From Marinilabiliales bacterium (GTDB lineage: Bacteria > Bacteroidota > Bacteroidia > Bacteroidales > SZUA-534), in contig DOTG01000006.1 in NCBI GenBank assembly GCA_003512955.1, forward strand, positions 437-18,102: a DNA stretch of 17,666 bases, in the 5' to 3' direction. The notes under the pieces were generated by a model. That model ran no database searches. It saw only the letters and a program-made list of their open reading frames with translations, and had not been told where the DNA came from. Below, piece after piece: positions 17,181 through 17,666 of this stretch; position 1 is the first letter of the stretch, and each line of letters starts with the position of its first letter. A program made the position numbers and the translations under genes.

Positions 17181-17639
17181 ATGAAAGTTTACAATTTAAC
17201 AATCTATCTTGTTCTTTTGATTTTTATATCCGGTTGTAATGGGGAAAGTAAAAGTTTAAAGCACAAAAGTGAATATAATTTTTCTATTGTTTATGATTAT
17301 ACGCATCTAACAGAAAGAGAAGACAAGTATCGAAACAGATGTTCTTATGATAATCTATACTTTTTTATTGAAACTAATTTTGAAAATGATACAATTCAAA
17401 TTGAGGTAGGAAAAAATAAGATTATACGTGAGGTTGTAAATACTAATGATGGTTTAGGTTTGGCTAAAGTGATAACTGTTGAAGGAATAAGTGAAATCGA
17501 AGAAGTATATTTTTCTATTAATGATAGCCCCCGAATAAGTTTTGAACTTATAGATAAGAAAATGAATTTAATAGGGGTTAGAAAAAAAGAAAAGGAAATT
17601 GAACTTTTATTTTATAAGAGAGTACCGATGTATGAATAA
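17181..17639 (+). CDS. Lipoprotein candidate immunity protein for the third RHS tip
   Basis: A protein of 152 residues whose ATG directly follows the toxin fragment's TAA (taaatg), suggesting coupled translation. The N-terminus MKVYNLTIYLVLLIFISGC is a lipoprotein signal with lipobox ISGC, so the mature protein would be lipid-anchored by Cys19 in the envelope. The rest is beta-rich and charged (NDTIQIEVGKNKIIREVVN, then ISEIEEVYFSINDSPRIS), with no family I recognise. By position it is the immunity partner of the metalloprotease-like tip; an envelope-anchored inhibitor fits a toxin acting outside the cytoplasm. An unrelated lipoprotein remains possible. Confidence 0.6.
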   Translation: MKVYNLTIYLVLLIFISGCNGESKSLKHKSEYNFSIVYDYTHLTEREDKYRNRCSYDNLYFFIETNFENDTIQIEVGKNKIIREVVNTNDGLGLAKVITVEGISEIEEVYFSINDSPRISFELIDKKMNLIGVRKKEKEIELLFYKRVPMYE

Positions 17640-17644
17640 TAAGA

Positions 17645-17666
17645 GAGGCTGTCTAAAAAGTTTAGG
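17645..17666. mobile_element. Possible left end of another insertion sequence (cut by window edge)
   Basis: Six bases after the lipoprotein gene the sequence gaggctgtctaaaaagttta begins. It resembles the terminal repeats of several insertion sequences in Bacteroidota and other phyla (GAGGCTGTCTnAAAAG). Only 22 bases are visible, so this is a weak call. Confidence 0.35.

Overview
The window looks like Bacteroidota DNA. It carries DUF6443-type RHS proteins, a tail-fibre-like C-terminus with the Bacteroidota LPDVPS-like signature, weak or absent Shine-Dalgarno sites, an AT-rich composition and Bacteroidota-type insertion sequences. A marine or anaerobic Bacteroidales/Marinilabiliales member is my guess; the genus cannot be read from the sequence. 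There are no RNA genes and no CRISPR array.

The window is a polymorphic-toxin (RHS) locus whose toxin tips are stacked one after another and broken up by mobile elements. Layout: (1) the 3' end of a tail-fibre-like gene (1-372). (2) Two large exported proteins: a SpvB-like/RHS protein (418-4044) and a DUF6443-RHS protein (4082-8029) ending in a zinc-metalloprotease-like tip, then a membrane-anchored candidate immunity gene overlapping it by ATGA (8026-8724). (3) A displaced second tip (8772-9356) that begins with a perfect 100-bp copy of the linker in the first RHS gene. Its candidate immunity gene is split by an IS1634-like element (9439-11536) with a frameshifted transposase. (4) A 5'-truncated RHS fragment with a caspase-like (clan CD-like) cysteine-protease tip (11916-13151) and a secreted candidate immunity protein (13164-13847). 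(5) A terminator that seems to have a 46-bp miniature inverted-repeat element in its loop, the antisense 3' remnant of a regulator gene, and an IS5/IS1182-type element with a TATATA duplication (14118-15749). (6) A third, 5'-truncated RHS fragment with another HExxH protease tip (15756-17180), a lipoprotein candidate immunity gene (17181-17639), and possibly the edge of a further IS.

How it may work together (inference): only the first RHS gene has its export signal and full core. The other three tips lack a start and signal peptide of their own and look like a silent archive. Recombination through the 100-bp linker, or through the near-identical RHS-core stretch shared by the later two fragments, could place a new tip on a complete core. 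Three tips resemble proteases, and every candidate immunity protein has a membrane segment, signal peptide or lipobox, so the toxins probably act outside the cytoplasm, in the periplasm or at the envelope.
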